Source: Clostridiales bacterium (GTDB taxonomy: Bacteria > Bacillota > Clostridia > Lachnospirales > WQUN01). From it: a DNA stretch of 11,585 bases. The position numbers and the translations under genes were made by a program. Each line of letters begins with the position of its first letter. Position 1 is the first letter of the stretch. Under the pieces are notes generated by a model, which was not told the DNA's origin, searched no databases, and saw only the letters and a list, made by a program, of their open reading frames with translations. The stretch is taken from the NCBI GenBank assembly GCA_031273705.1, contig JAISRJ010000246.1, forward strand, positions 1-11,585. The letters are read 5' to 3'. Below, in pieces: positions 1-5,187 of the stretch.

Positions 1-28
1 TTCACAGATGACCGCATATGTACTGACA

Positions 29-57
29 TTGTTATTGTGCGAGGCTGGCGTTATACT
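29..57 (+). promoter_or_regulatory. Candidate sigma-A promoter upstream of the recombinase gene
   Basis: TTGTTA at 29-34 and TATACT at 52-57 are separated by exactly 17 nt, a fair match to the housekeeping -35/-10 consensus. If used, it gives a leader of roughly 140 nt before the recombinase start codon. This is inference from spacing and consensus only. Confidence 0.35.
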
Positions 58-70
58 GGCTTCGTTAATC

Positions 71-94
71 TAAGCCGCTGTCTATCGAAAATCC
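71..94 (+). repeat. Imperfect direct repeat, left copy flanking the recombinase gene
   Basis: This 24-nt stretch beginning TAAGCCGCTGT matches 1119-1142 at 20 of 24 positions, including the first 11 in a row, in the same orientation. The two copies lie on either side of the recombinase gene. They could be remnants of a duplication, recombinase-related sites or a chance similarity; the sequence alone does not decide. Confidence 0.5.
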
Positions 95-160
95 GGATCT
101 CGCACTGTAAGCATGATAAGCGCCACAATTAGGTTTCCGTAAAATTCTGTTTTACACACT

Positions 161-180
161 CATAATTTAAGCTGATTATG
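161..180. repeat. Short inverted repeat upstream of the recombinase start
   Basis: CATAAT (161-166) and ATTATG (175-180) are perfect inverted copies separated by 8 nt. The element ends 10 nt before the Shine-Dalgarno stretch of the recombinase gene. Arms of the CATAA/TTATG type with a short AT-rich centre are seen in Xer-type recombination sites, but the flanking bases are not symmetric. An operator or a chance palindrome is equally possible. Confidence 0.3.
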
Positions 181-207
181 TCGATATGGTAGCGAGGGGG
201 ATTGAAT

Positions 208-1050
208 ATGAGAACAGCTATAAATAACTATCTTCAATACCTGCGCGAAACCAAAACCGCGCCTCTTAACACTCTCACGTCCTACGAACGTGATCTGAGA
301 CACTTTAGAGAATACTTAGAAAAGCAAGGTAAAATTTCACACGAGATTATCGACACTGAAGACATAGAGGGATATATGCGGCATATGGATGAATCCGGCA
401 TGGCAGTTTCGTCGATTTCCCGCAGTTTGGCGGCAATTCATTCTTTTTTTAAGTATTATAAATACTTGGGGTTGATTGCGCGTGATCCGAGTGACATGAT
501 TACACCGCCCAGAATAGAACGCCGGTCGCCGGAAATTTTAACACCGGAGGAAGTAAACAGTTTGTTGGCTCAACCTAAACCCCATTGCCTTAAAGGGATG
601 CGAGATCGCGCTATGTTAGAGTCATTGTATTCGACAGGTATTCGAGTAAGCGAGCTGATAAATTTGAAAGTCAGTGATGTGGATATTAAACTAAAGACCA
701 TGAGATGTGTTTCGTTGAAAAAAGAGCGTGTAATCCCGCTTACCGACAAGGCGGTAACTTCGCTGATTGACTATTTGCAATTTGCGAGGGTACAGATGGT
801 ACGAGACAGGAAAGATACCACACTTTTTGTAAACTGTACGGGCACGCCTATGTCGCGGCAAGGGTTTTGGAAAATAGTTAAAGAGTACGCGAAGATGGCT
901 AATGTTAAGAGTCATATAAGCCCGCATATGCTACGCCATTCATTTGCCGCCCATCAATTGGCGCAAGGAACGGATCTGAATAAGGTTAAAGAGATGCTGG
1001 GTCATTCGGATATAGCGGCTACACAGGTGTATTTAAGAGCCATAAAGTAA
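208..1050 (+). CDS. Tyrosine recombinase, XerC/XerD-like
   Basis: This is a 280-residue site-specific recombinase of the phage-integrase (tyrosine recombinase) family, which cuts and rejoins DNA through a covalent 3'-phosphotyrosine link. Residues ~1-90 form the SAM-like N-terminal core-binding domain and ~110-280 the catalytic domain. The catalytic set is complete: R146 (in GIRVSELINL), K171 or K172 in the beta-hairpin (LKKERVIPL), H240 and R243 (HMLRHSF), H266 (LGHSD) and nucleophile Y275 (QVYLR). I chose ATG 208 over the in-frame TTG 202 because the GCGAGGGGG site ends at 200, leaving 7 nt to the ATG and only 1 nt to the TTG. The protein ends five residues after Y275, whereas XerC/XerD (about 295-300 aa) have a further C-terminal helix. 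It stands alone, with no excisionase, relaxase or cargo beside it, so it could be a chromosomal Xer paralogue or a leftover integrase. Confidence 0.93.
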   Translation: MRTAINNYLQYLRETKTAPLNTLTSYERDLRHFREYLEKQGKISHEIIDTEDIEGYMRHMDESGMAVSSISRSLAAIHSFFKYYKYLGLIARDPSDMITPPRIERRSPEILTPEEVNSLLAQPKPHCLKGMRDRAMLESLYSTGIRVSELINLKVSDVDIKLKTMRCVSLKKERVIPLTDKAVTSLIDYLQFARVQMVRDRKDTTLFVNCTGTPMSRQGFWKIVKEYAKMANVKSHISPHMLRHSFAAHQLAQGTDLNKVKEMLGHSDIAATQVYLRAIK

Positions 1051-1059
1051 AATTAAGGC

Positions 1060-1101
1060 AAGGAAAGCAGAATGGGCAGTATCCGCCGTTTTGCTTTCCT
1101 T
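1060..1101 (+). terminator. Long hairpin after the recombinase gene
   Basis: Bases 1060-1075 pair with 1086-1101 as a continuous 16-bp stem (two G-T wobbles) around a 10-nt loop, starting 9 nt after the recombinase stop codon. The position suits a transcription terminator, but no uninterrupted T-run follows on the plus strand (next bases ATTGTAAGCC). It may instead act as a 3'-end stabilising or weakly terminating hairpin. Confidence 0.55.
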
Positions 1102-1118
1102 ATTGTAAGCCACAATTG

Positions 1119-1142
1119 TAAGCCGCTGTATATTGACAACCC
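1119..1142 (+). repeat. Imperfect direct repeat, right copy flanking the recombinase gene
   Basis: This copy matches 71-94 at 20 of 24 positions in the same orientation. It partly overlaps the -35 box (1133-1138) of the downstream ABC operon. It is preceded by two exact copies of ATTGTAAGCC (1102-1111 and 1115-1124) and the palindrome ACAATTGT (1112-1119). Confidence 0.5.
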
Positions 1143-1161
1143 ATGTCAGTTTTGTTAATAT
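1133..1161 (+). promoter_or_regulatory. Probable sigma-A promoter of the amino-acid ABC operon
   Basis: TTGACA at 1133-1138 is a perfect -35 consensus. TAATAT at 1156-1161 lies 17 nt downstream in an AT-rich run, with TATAAT also present at 1161-1166 but 22 nt away. This is the best promoter in the window. It would start transcription near 1168-1172, at the left arm of the first leader hairpin and about 125 nt ahead of the binding-protein start codon. Confidence 0.7.
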
Positions 1162-1168
1162 ATAATTG

Positions 1169-1244
1169 AATCGGCGCTACGGCTCAAATACGCCGATTGG
1201 TTAATGAGGCGTGTCTGGGAATATATTCGCGTTTGCGGCGTATT
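1169..1244 (+). promoter_or_regulatory. Leader with two mutually exclusive stem-loops (attenuator-like)
   Basis: AATCGGCG (1169-1176) pairs perfectly with CGCCGATT (1191-1198). AATACGCCG (1187-1195) pairs perfectly with CGGCGTATT (1236-1244). The two stems share bases 1191-1195, so they cannot form together. The second stem is followed by a pyrimidine-rich run (TTCTTTTC, 1243-1250), which makes it terminator-like, with the first stem as its competitor. Its loop includes the palindrome GAATATATTC (1219-1228). I do not recognise a known riboswitch or T-box consensus. A switch function is inferred from the pairing and from its place between promoter and first gene. Confidence 0.4.
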
Positions 1245-1296
1245 CTTTTCAGGCAAAACTTCATGGCCGCCTAATTTTATGAGAGGTGTTAATTTG

Positions 1297-2106
1297 ATGA
1301 GGTTTGGCAAAATAGTTGCTGTTTTTGTGTTTGTACTATGCGCCGCGCTGTTGACAAGTTGTTCCAGTGCGTCGGAGACTTCTAAAAACTCGGACTTGGG
1401 TCTATTAAAAGATGGGGTTTTGCAAGTTGGCTGTGAGATTGGTTATCCACCGTTTGAATACTTTGGCGACGACGGCAGTACTCCCATTGGATTGGATATT
1501 GATTTGGGCGACGCAATCGCCGCCGAACTTGGCGTCTCTATCGAAAGAGTCGATACTGCTTGGGATGGAATTTTTGAGGGTCTTGACGCTGATAAGTACG
1601 ACATAATTATTTCCGCGGTTACTATTAACGCGGAACGGAAAAAGGATATGGATTTTTCTGATCCATACATAGAAAACTGGCAGGCTGTCGCTGTTAAGAA
1701 GGGTTCCACTCCCATAACGAGTTTGGAGGAACTTAACGGCAAGAAGGTCGCTTATCAGGACGCAACCACTTCGGATGAATATCTTGAAGATTTAACAGAC
1801 ACGGGTGCCGTCGATTGTGAAAAGTTTGAGTACGCGAAGGTACTTAACGCGTTCGATGATCTGCGTCTGGGGCGTGTGGACGCCGTAATCTGTGACAGTA
1901 CCGTCGCTGACGGATACATAGCTCGCGAACCGGAGAATTTCGAGATTACTTGGTTGCAGTCTACCGAACCGGATTCTGTACCGGAGACATTTGGGGTTGC
2001 TGTTAAAAAAGGCAACGAAAATCTTGTAAACGCTATAAACGACGCGTTGAAGAAGCTTGAGGATTCCGGAAAATTGGATGAAATTCGCAGTTCTTGGTTT
2101 TCTTAA
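1297..2106 (+). CDS. Polar amino-acid ABC transporter substrate-binding lipoprotein (SBP_bac_3)
   Basis: This 269-residue protein is the extracellular binding component of a polar amino-acid importer. Residues 1-21 are a lipoprotein signal peptide ending in the lipobox LTSC, with C22 to be lipidated and anchored outside the membrane. A short Ser-rich linker follows, then a family-3 solute-binding domain (~35-268) with hallmark stretches GYPPFEYFGDDG, GLDIDLGDAIA, DIIISAVTI and RKKDMDFSDPY. The frame is open back to an ATG at 1204, but that start has no ribosome site and would place 31 residues before the signal peptide. ATG 1297, 8 nt after GAGAGGTG (1281-1288), gives a normal lipoprotein. 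It heads an operon with permease and ATPase. The substrate cannot be fixed from sequence; glutamine, cystine, arginine or a related amino acid would fit the family. Confidence 0.93.
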   Translation: MRFGKIVAVFVFVLCAALLTSCSSASETSKNSDLGLLKDGVLQVGCEIGYPPFEYFGDDGSTPIGLDIDLGDAIAAELGVSIERVDTAWDGIFEGLDADKYDIIISAVTINAERKKDMDFSDPYIENWQAVAVKKGSTPITSLEELNGKKVAYQDATTSDEYLEDLTDTGAVDCEKFEYAKVLNAFDDLRLGRVDAVICDSTVADGYIAREPENFEITWLQSTEPDSVPETFGVAVKKGNENLVNAINDALKKLEDSGKLDEIRSSWFS

Positions 2107-2130
2107 ATTACTCTAATTTTACCAGTATAA

Positions 2131-2178
2131 GCATACAATGGCGTATGGCGTAGAGCCGTGCGCCATTTCACCGTATGC
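2131..2178 (+). terminator. Large intercistronic hairpin between binding-protein and permease genes
   Basis: GCATAC (2131-2136) pairs with GTATGC (2173-2178) and AATGGCG (2137-2143) with CGCCATT (2161-2167). An inner stem joins 2144-2149 to 2155-2160 (two T-G wobbles) around a 5-nt loop. This makes 19 pairs with a single 5-nt bulge (2168-2172). No T-run follows, so it is probably not a full terminator. Such hairpins after binding-protein genes usually protect the upstream mRNA and lower downstream expression. It ends 2 nt before the permease ribosome site, so it could also mask translation initiation. Confidence 0.6.
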
Positions 2179-2194
2179 GTGAGGGGGAACTTTC

Positions 2195-3130
2195 GTGAAA
2201 TCAGCGAATTTCGCGAGATTTAAACTTGCGGCTATTATCATAATAATTATTGTGGATATATTAGCGGCAATAAGTTATTTTAAGCCATCCAAAAGCGAAT
2301 TGCTCGGACATATACCGCCGGATTTAATTTCGGAAGCCGGAAATAAATACAGTGAAGTCTACAACAATTATTTCGTGTTTAACATAGCAAGAGGCAGAGA
2401 TGTAAAAACGGCGCGCTCCGCTACATTTATCGGCTTTGTCGGGCAAGTTATACCTGCGGACGAAGGGGTCGCCAGCGCGTTTTCGGATGTATTCCTGTGG
2501 CTGCCGGCGCTGCTTGACGGCGCTAAAATCACTATACTTTTAACCATAACAGCGGTGCTTGCCGGTCTGGTATTAAGCATATTTCTTGCACTGGGCAAGA
2601 TTGCAAAAACTAAAATAATAAGCGGTTTTTGCAGCGCGTACATTTTCTTTTTCAGAGGTTCGCCGCTTTTAATGCAATTGTTCTTTATTTACTACGGGCT
2701 GCCGCAAATTAACCCCTCCCTAACAATAAATAACAAATTTATGGCCGCGTTCTTCGCTTTTACCCTTAACACGGGCGCTTACTGTGCCGAGATAATCCGA
2801 GCGGCAATTCAATCAATAGACAAAGGGCAATTTGAAGCTTCTCGGGTTTTGGGGCTAACATACGCGCAGACTATGCGATTGGTCATAATTCCACAATCTA
2901 TAAGGCGATTGATTCCTCCGGTCGCTAACGAATTCATTATGATTTTGAAAGACGCGTCTTTGGTTTCTATCATCGCGCTTGCGGATCTAACACATGTAAC
3001 GCGCTCTATATCCAGTTCAGCCAACAACGTGATGGTGTATATCCCCGCAATGATCATTTATCTTATAATAACCGCCGTATTCTCAGCCATTTTTGTCCGG
3101 TTGGAGAAAAGATTCTCACTGTATCAGTAG
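2195..3130 (+). CDS. Amino-acid ABC transporter permease (HisM/GlnP family)
   Basis: This 311-residue integral membrane subunit forms the transport channel of the importer. The core (~100-308) has the polar amino-acid permease fold, with hydrophobic spans near 108-135, 143-169, 182-204, 245-264 and 279-302. The cytoplasmic EAA loop (AEIIRAAIQSIDKGQFEASR, 198-217) contacts the ATPase. Start is GTG 2195, 7 nt after GAGGGGG (2181-2187). Family members are commonly about 215-240 residues. Here an extra ~100-residue N-terminal part carries one membrane helix (~11-28) and a hydrophilic segment (~30-95) that would lie outside the membrane. It follows the binding-protein gene across a hairpin and is 9 nt from the ATPase gene. 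Confidence 0.93.
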   Translation: MKSANFARFKLAAIIIIIIVDILAAISYFKPSKSELLGHIPPDLISEAGNKYSEVYNNYFVFNIARGRDVKTARSATFIGFVGQVIPADEGVASAFSDVFLWLPALLDGAKITILLTITAVLAGLVLSIFLALGKIAKTKIISGFCSAYIFFFRGSPLLMQLFFIYYGLPQINPSLTINNKFMAAFFAFTLNTGAYCAEIIRAAIQSIDKGQFEASRVLGLTYAQTMRLVIIPQSIRRLIPPVANEFIMILKDASLVSIIALADLTHVTRSISSSANNVMVYIPAMIIYLIITAVFSAIFVRLEKRFSLYQ

Positions 3131-3139
3131 GAGTGTGAT

Positions 3140-3904
3140 ATGTCGCTAATCCGCACGGAGAATATTTATAAGAATTTTAATGAAATTCAGGTATTGGCGG
3201 ATGTCAGCATATCCGTAGAGCAGGGCGAAGTAATATGTATTATTGGACCTTCGGGGGCGGGCAAGTCTACTTTCTTGCGTTCGCTGATTCAATTGGAGAA
3301 GATTACCAGTGGTAAATTATACATAGATGAGGAACTTTTTCTGCATCGTGAAAATAACATTACGCAATATCGTATCGAATCTGTAAAATATAAGAGCTTG
3401 CTTCTGGAAATGGGTATGGTATTTCAGTCATTTAATCTGTTTCCGCACAAAACCGCGTTGGAGAATATAATGATGGCTCCGATTAATGTCAAAAACATGC
3501 CAAAACCCCAAGCGGAAGCATTGGGCGCGGAACTGTTAGCTAAGGTTGGCTTGGCTGAAAAGGCGGACGCGTATCCGGCTCGTCTATCCGGCGGGCAGCA
3601 GCAGCGAGTTGCAATTGCGCGGGCATTGGCAATGGAACCTAAGATCATGCTATTTGATGAACCGACAAGCGCGTTGGATCCCGAACTGGTGGGCGAGGTG
3701 CTGAATGTAATGCGCGGTCTCGCGGAAAGCGGAATGACAATGCTGGTTGTTACCCATGAAATGGGCTTCGCTCGTGAAGCCGCCGATAGGGTTTTGTTTA
3801 TGTCTGACGGTGCCATTACCGAGGAAGGTTCTCCGGAGCTTATTTTCAGCAATCCAAATAATCAGCGCACAAGACAGTTTCTAAATACAGTTTTGGGGAT
3901 CTAG
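3140..3904 (+). CDS. Amino-acid ABC transporter ATP-binding protein (GlnQ/HisP family)
   Basis: This 254-residue cytoplasmic ATPase powers the importer. Seen in order: Walker A GPSGAGKST (36-44), Q-loop VFQSFNLFPH (Q96), ABC signature LSGGQQQR (149-156), Walker B IMLFDEP (169-175, catalytic E174), D-loop SALD (177-180) and H-loop TH (H206). All residues needed for ATP binding and hydrolysis are present. The stretch before the Q-loop (~64-90) is slightly longer than in typical GlnQ proteins. ATG 3140 has TAGGAG (3128-3133) 6 nt upstream, overlapping the permease stop codon, which indicates a polycistronic, probably coupled arrangement. It ends the importer operon. Confidence 0.96.
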   Translation: MSLIRTENIYKNFNEIQVLADVSISVEQGEVICIIGPSGAGKSTFLRSLIQLEKITSGKLYIDEELFLHRENNITQYRIESVKYKSLLLEMGMVFQSFNLFPHKTALENIMMAPINVKNMPKPQAEALGAELLAKVGLAEKADAYPARLSGGQQQRVAIARALAMEPKIMLFDEPTSALDPELVGEVLNVMRGLAESGMTMLVVTHEMGFAREAADRVLFMSDGAITEEGSPELIFSNPNNQRTRQFLNTVLGI

Positions 3905-3924
3905 CGCTGACATAATAAATTGTT

Positions 3925-3950
3925 TGCCGCAATAAAGAACTAAAGCGGCA
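3925..3950 (+). repeat. Small inverted repeat after the ABC operon
   Basis: TGCCGC (3925-3930) and GCGGCA (3945-3950) can form a 6-bp GC-rich stem with a 14-nt loop, 20 nt after the ATPase stop codon. The following bases (TAGCTTTATAG) are not a clear T-run. It may be a weak terminator between the importer operon and the EamA gene; no convincing promoter is visible for the latter in this 84-nt gap. Confidence 0.3.
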
Positions 3951-3988
3951 TAGCTTTATAGATCAATTATTCCGCGACGGGGGCGCAA

Positions 3989-4900
3989 ATGTCTTTATCC
4001 AAAATCTCTTTATCTAATCTGAATAAATCCGCTTCTACCGCTTGTGTATTTCTTACGGCAATCATATGGGGGCTAGCGTTCGTTGCTCAGCGACTTGGCG
4101 CGGATTTTATGGGAACATATACTTTTAACGGCGTCCGCTTTATGCTGGGCGCAGTTTCTTTGATACCGGTTATTTTTTTCTTGGAACGCGACGCCGGTAC
4201 CGCTGATGAAAGAAAATATACTCTGATTGCCGGTATCGCGGGCGGGCTTATTTTGTTTACCGCATCGACGTTACAGCAATTTGGTGTGGTGTTTACCGGT
4301 TCCGCGGGCAAGGCAGGTTTTATTACGGGATTATACACCGTGCTTGTTCCGATTATCGGGGTTTTTCTGGGAAGGAAAATAACGGCACTTACTTGGACAG
4401 GCGCGATAAGCGCGGTGGTGGGTCTATATCTGCTTAGTGTTCCGGAAGGCGCGACGAGCATAGGTATTGGCGACATCGTTCTATTGATAGGCGCTTTTTT
4501 TTGGGCAATACATATCATAGTAATCGACAGATACGCAAATCGGGTAAAACCGCTTCGATTCTCTATGACACAATTTTGGGTCTGCGGTATATCTTCTATT
4601 ATATGCGCTTTAATCTTTGAGGATATTTCACCGGCGGGTATAATAGCGGGATTAGCTCCTATATTGTATGGCGGAGTTATGTCCGTTGGTATCGCGTATA
4701 CCCTACAGACTTTGGGACAGCGCGGAGTCGAACCCGCCAAGGCTGCCATCATATTTTCATTGGAGTCTTTATTCTCCGCTCTGGGCGGCGCAATCTTATT
4801 AGGTGAAACAATGTCCGCCCGTGGTTATGTCGGTTGCGCGTTGATTTTTACAGGCATTATCGTTTCACAGATTACATTAAGAAAGAAAGCCGTGGCTTGA
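3989..4900 (+). CDS. EamA/DMT-superfamily transporter
   Basis: This 303-residue polytopic membrane protein has two tandem EamA-type halves (~15-150 and ~160-298) and about ten hydrophobic segments, the classic length and layout of the drug/metabolite transporter superfamily. Typical motifs are the N-terminal IIWGLAFVAQRLG, FNGVRFMLGA at the second helix, and SLESLFSALGGAILLGE near the end of the second half. Members export or import amino acids, nucleotide sugars or other small metabolites; the substrate here cannot be called. Start ATG 3989 follows a GACGGGGG ribosome site. It is convergent with the minus-strand gene at 5184-6275 and is followed by a repeat-rich region with a likely bidirectional terminator. 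Adjacency to the amino-acid importer may be fortuitous. Confidence 0.92.
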   Translation: MSLSKISLSNLNKSASTACVFLTAIIWGLAFVAQRLGADFMGTYTFNGVRFMLGAVSLIPVIFFLERDAGTADERKYTLIAGIAGGLILFTASTLQQFGVVFTGSAGKAGFITGLYTVLVPIIGVFLGRKITALTWTGAISAVVGLYLLSVPEGATSIGIGDIVLLIGAFFWAIHIIVIDRYANRVKPLRFSMTQFWVCGISSIICALIFEDISPAGIIAGLAPILYGGVMSVGIAYTLQTLGQRGVEPAKAAIIFSLESLFSALGGAILLGETMSARGYVGCALIFTGIIVSQITLRKKAVA

Positions 4901-4910
4901 GCAAAGTTCA

Positions 4911-5068
4911 CGCCCCCGGCGGCAATTTCGCGTAAACCCCTTCACAAAGCGCAAGTTTGCATATTCTACAATGGAAAATGCTTTGGCGCTATTTGCAGTC
5001 AACTTCATAGCGCCAATATTCTAATAAGCGCCTGGTGAAGGGGTGTTGCGATTTTGCCGCCGGGGGCG
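4911..5068. repeat. Long imperfect inverted repeat in the convergent intergenic region
   Basis: The left arm (4911-4952) and right arm (5028-5068) are inverted copies, matching at about 35 of 42 aligned positions by hand. Matching blocks include CGCCCCCGGCGGCAA and CCCCTTCAC. The arms are 75 nt apart and enclose the perfect hairpin 4983-5016. The right arm runs into the first tandem repeat unit (5043-5072), so the left arm is a lone inverted, diverged copy of that unit plus its left flank. The whole could fold as a large cruciform or a long stem in RNA. Confidence 0.7.
4983..5016. terminator. Bidirectional terminator-like hairpin between convergent genes
   Basis: TTGGCGCTAT (4983-4992) and ATAGCGCCAA (5007-5016) form a perfect 10-bp stem with a 14-nt loop. 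On the plus strand it is followed by TATTCTAATA, on the minus strand by AGCATTTTCC, so both tails are only moderately T-rich. It lies 82 nt past the EamA stop codon and downstream of the minus-strand gene, as expected for a shared terminator. Confidence 0.6.
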
Positions 5069-5187
5069 ACTGGCGTTGCGATTTTGCCGCAGGGGGCGAC
5101 CGGTGTTGCGATTTTGCCGCCGAGGGTGACCGGTGCTGCGATTTTGCCGCCGAGGGTGACTTTTCGGCAATTCTGGCTAAAGCTCAT
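5005..5187 (-). CDS. Doubtful small ORF of decapeptide repeats, overlapping the upstream stop
   Basis: A 60-residue minus-strand frame starts at an ATG (5187-5185) that overlaps the TGA of the preceding gene as ATGA, the classic layout for translational coupling. Residues ~10-49 are four tandem decapeptides of the type GGKIATPVAP, produced directly by the four 30-bp DNA repeats. A short tail follows (HQALIRILAL), with the stop inside the terminator hairpin. I recognise no domain, signal peptide or membrane segment. There is no good ribosome site of its own. The repeats are also open on the plus strand, so this may simply be non-coding repeat DNA that happens to be open. Confidence 0.25.
   Translation of the reverse strand: MSFSQNCRKVTLGGKIAAPVTLGGKIATPVAPCGKIATPVAPGGKIATPLHQALIRILAL
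5043..5162. repeat. Four tandem 30-bp repeats
   Basis: Four head-to-tail units of exactly 30 nt lie at 5043-5072, 5073-5102, 5103-5132 and 5133-5162. Each contains GCGATTTTGCCGC followed by a G-rich stretch ending in GAC. Units differ at only a few positions (for example GGGGGCGAC in units 1-2 and GAGGGTGAC in units 3-4). There are no unique spacers, so it is a minisatellite-like array and not CRISPR. The 30-nt length keeps the reading frame on both strands. Confidence 0.92.

Noticed and set aside
1..132. Open frames at the left edge: one ends at TAA 71-73 with a hydrophobic reading, another at TAG 130-132.
   Set aside because: Too short to judge, with no visible start. Either could be the tail of a gene outside the window, but a candidate promoter and repeat overlap the same bases, and neither reading resembles a known family.
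202..207. TTG 202 as the recombinase start.
   Set aside because: It leaves only 1 nt after the Shine-Dalgarno stretch; ATG 208 has proper spacing.
208..1050. Recombinase as the integrase of a genomic island or integron covering the window.
   Set aside because: No tRNA target, attachment-site pair at distance, excisionase, cargo or mobility genes. The neighbours are ordinary chromosomal transporters and metabolic genes.
1204..1296. In-frame extension of the binding-protein gene from ATG 1204, or a separate leader peptide there.
   Set aside because: No ribosome site precedes 1204 and it would bury the lipoprotein signal peptide. As a leader peptide it has no stop before the main gene and no run of one amino acid that would suggest attenuation.
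1169..1296. Known riboswitch or T-box ahead of the ABC operon.
   Set aside because: The conserved cores of the T-box, lysine or glycine elements are not recognisable by eye; only the alternative pairings are supported.
4087..4752. Long minus-strand open frame inside the EamA gene, and similar long antisense frames in the ATPase and cyclophilin genes.
   Set aside because: They mirror strongly supported genes, show no recognisable domains or ribosome sites, and reflect codon bias of the real strand.
5043..5162. CRISPR array.
   Set aside because: The 30-bp units are directly abutting with no spacers, and no cas gene is present.
5039..5187. Plus-strand repeat ORF (VAILPPGATG type).
   Set aside because: Open, but without a credible start codon or ribosome site; it is preceded by an in-frame stop at 5036-5038.
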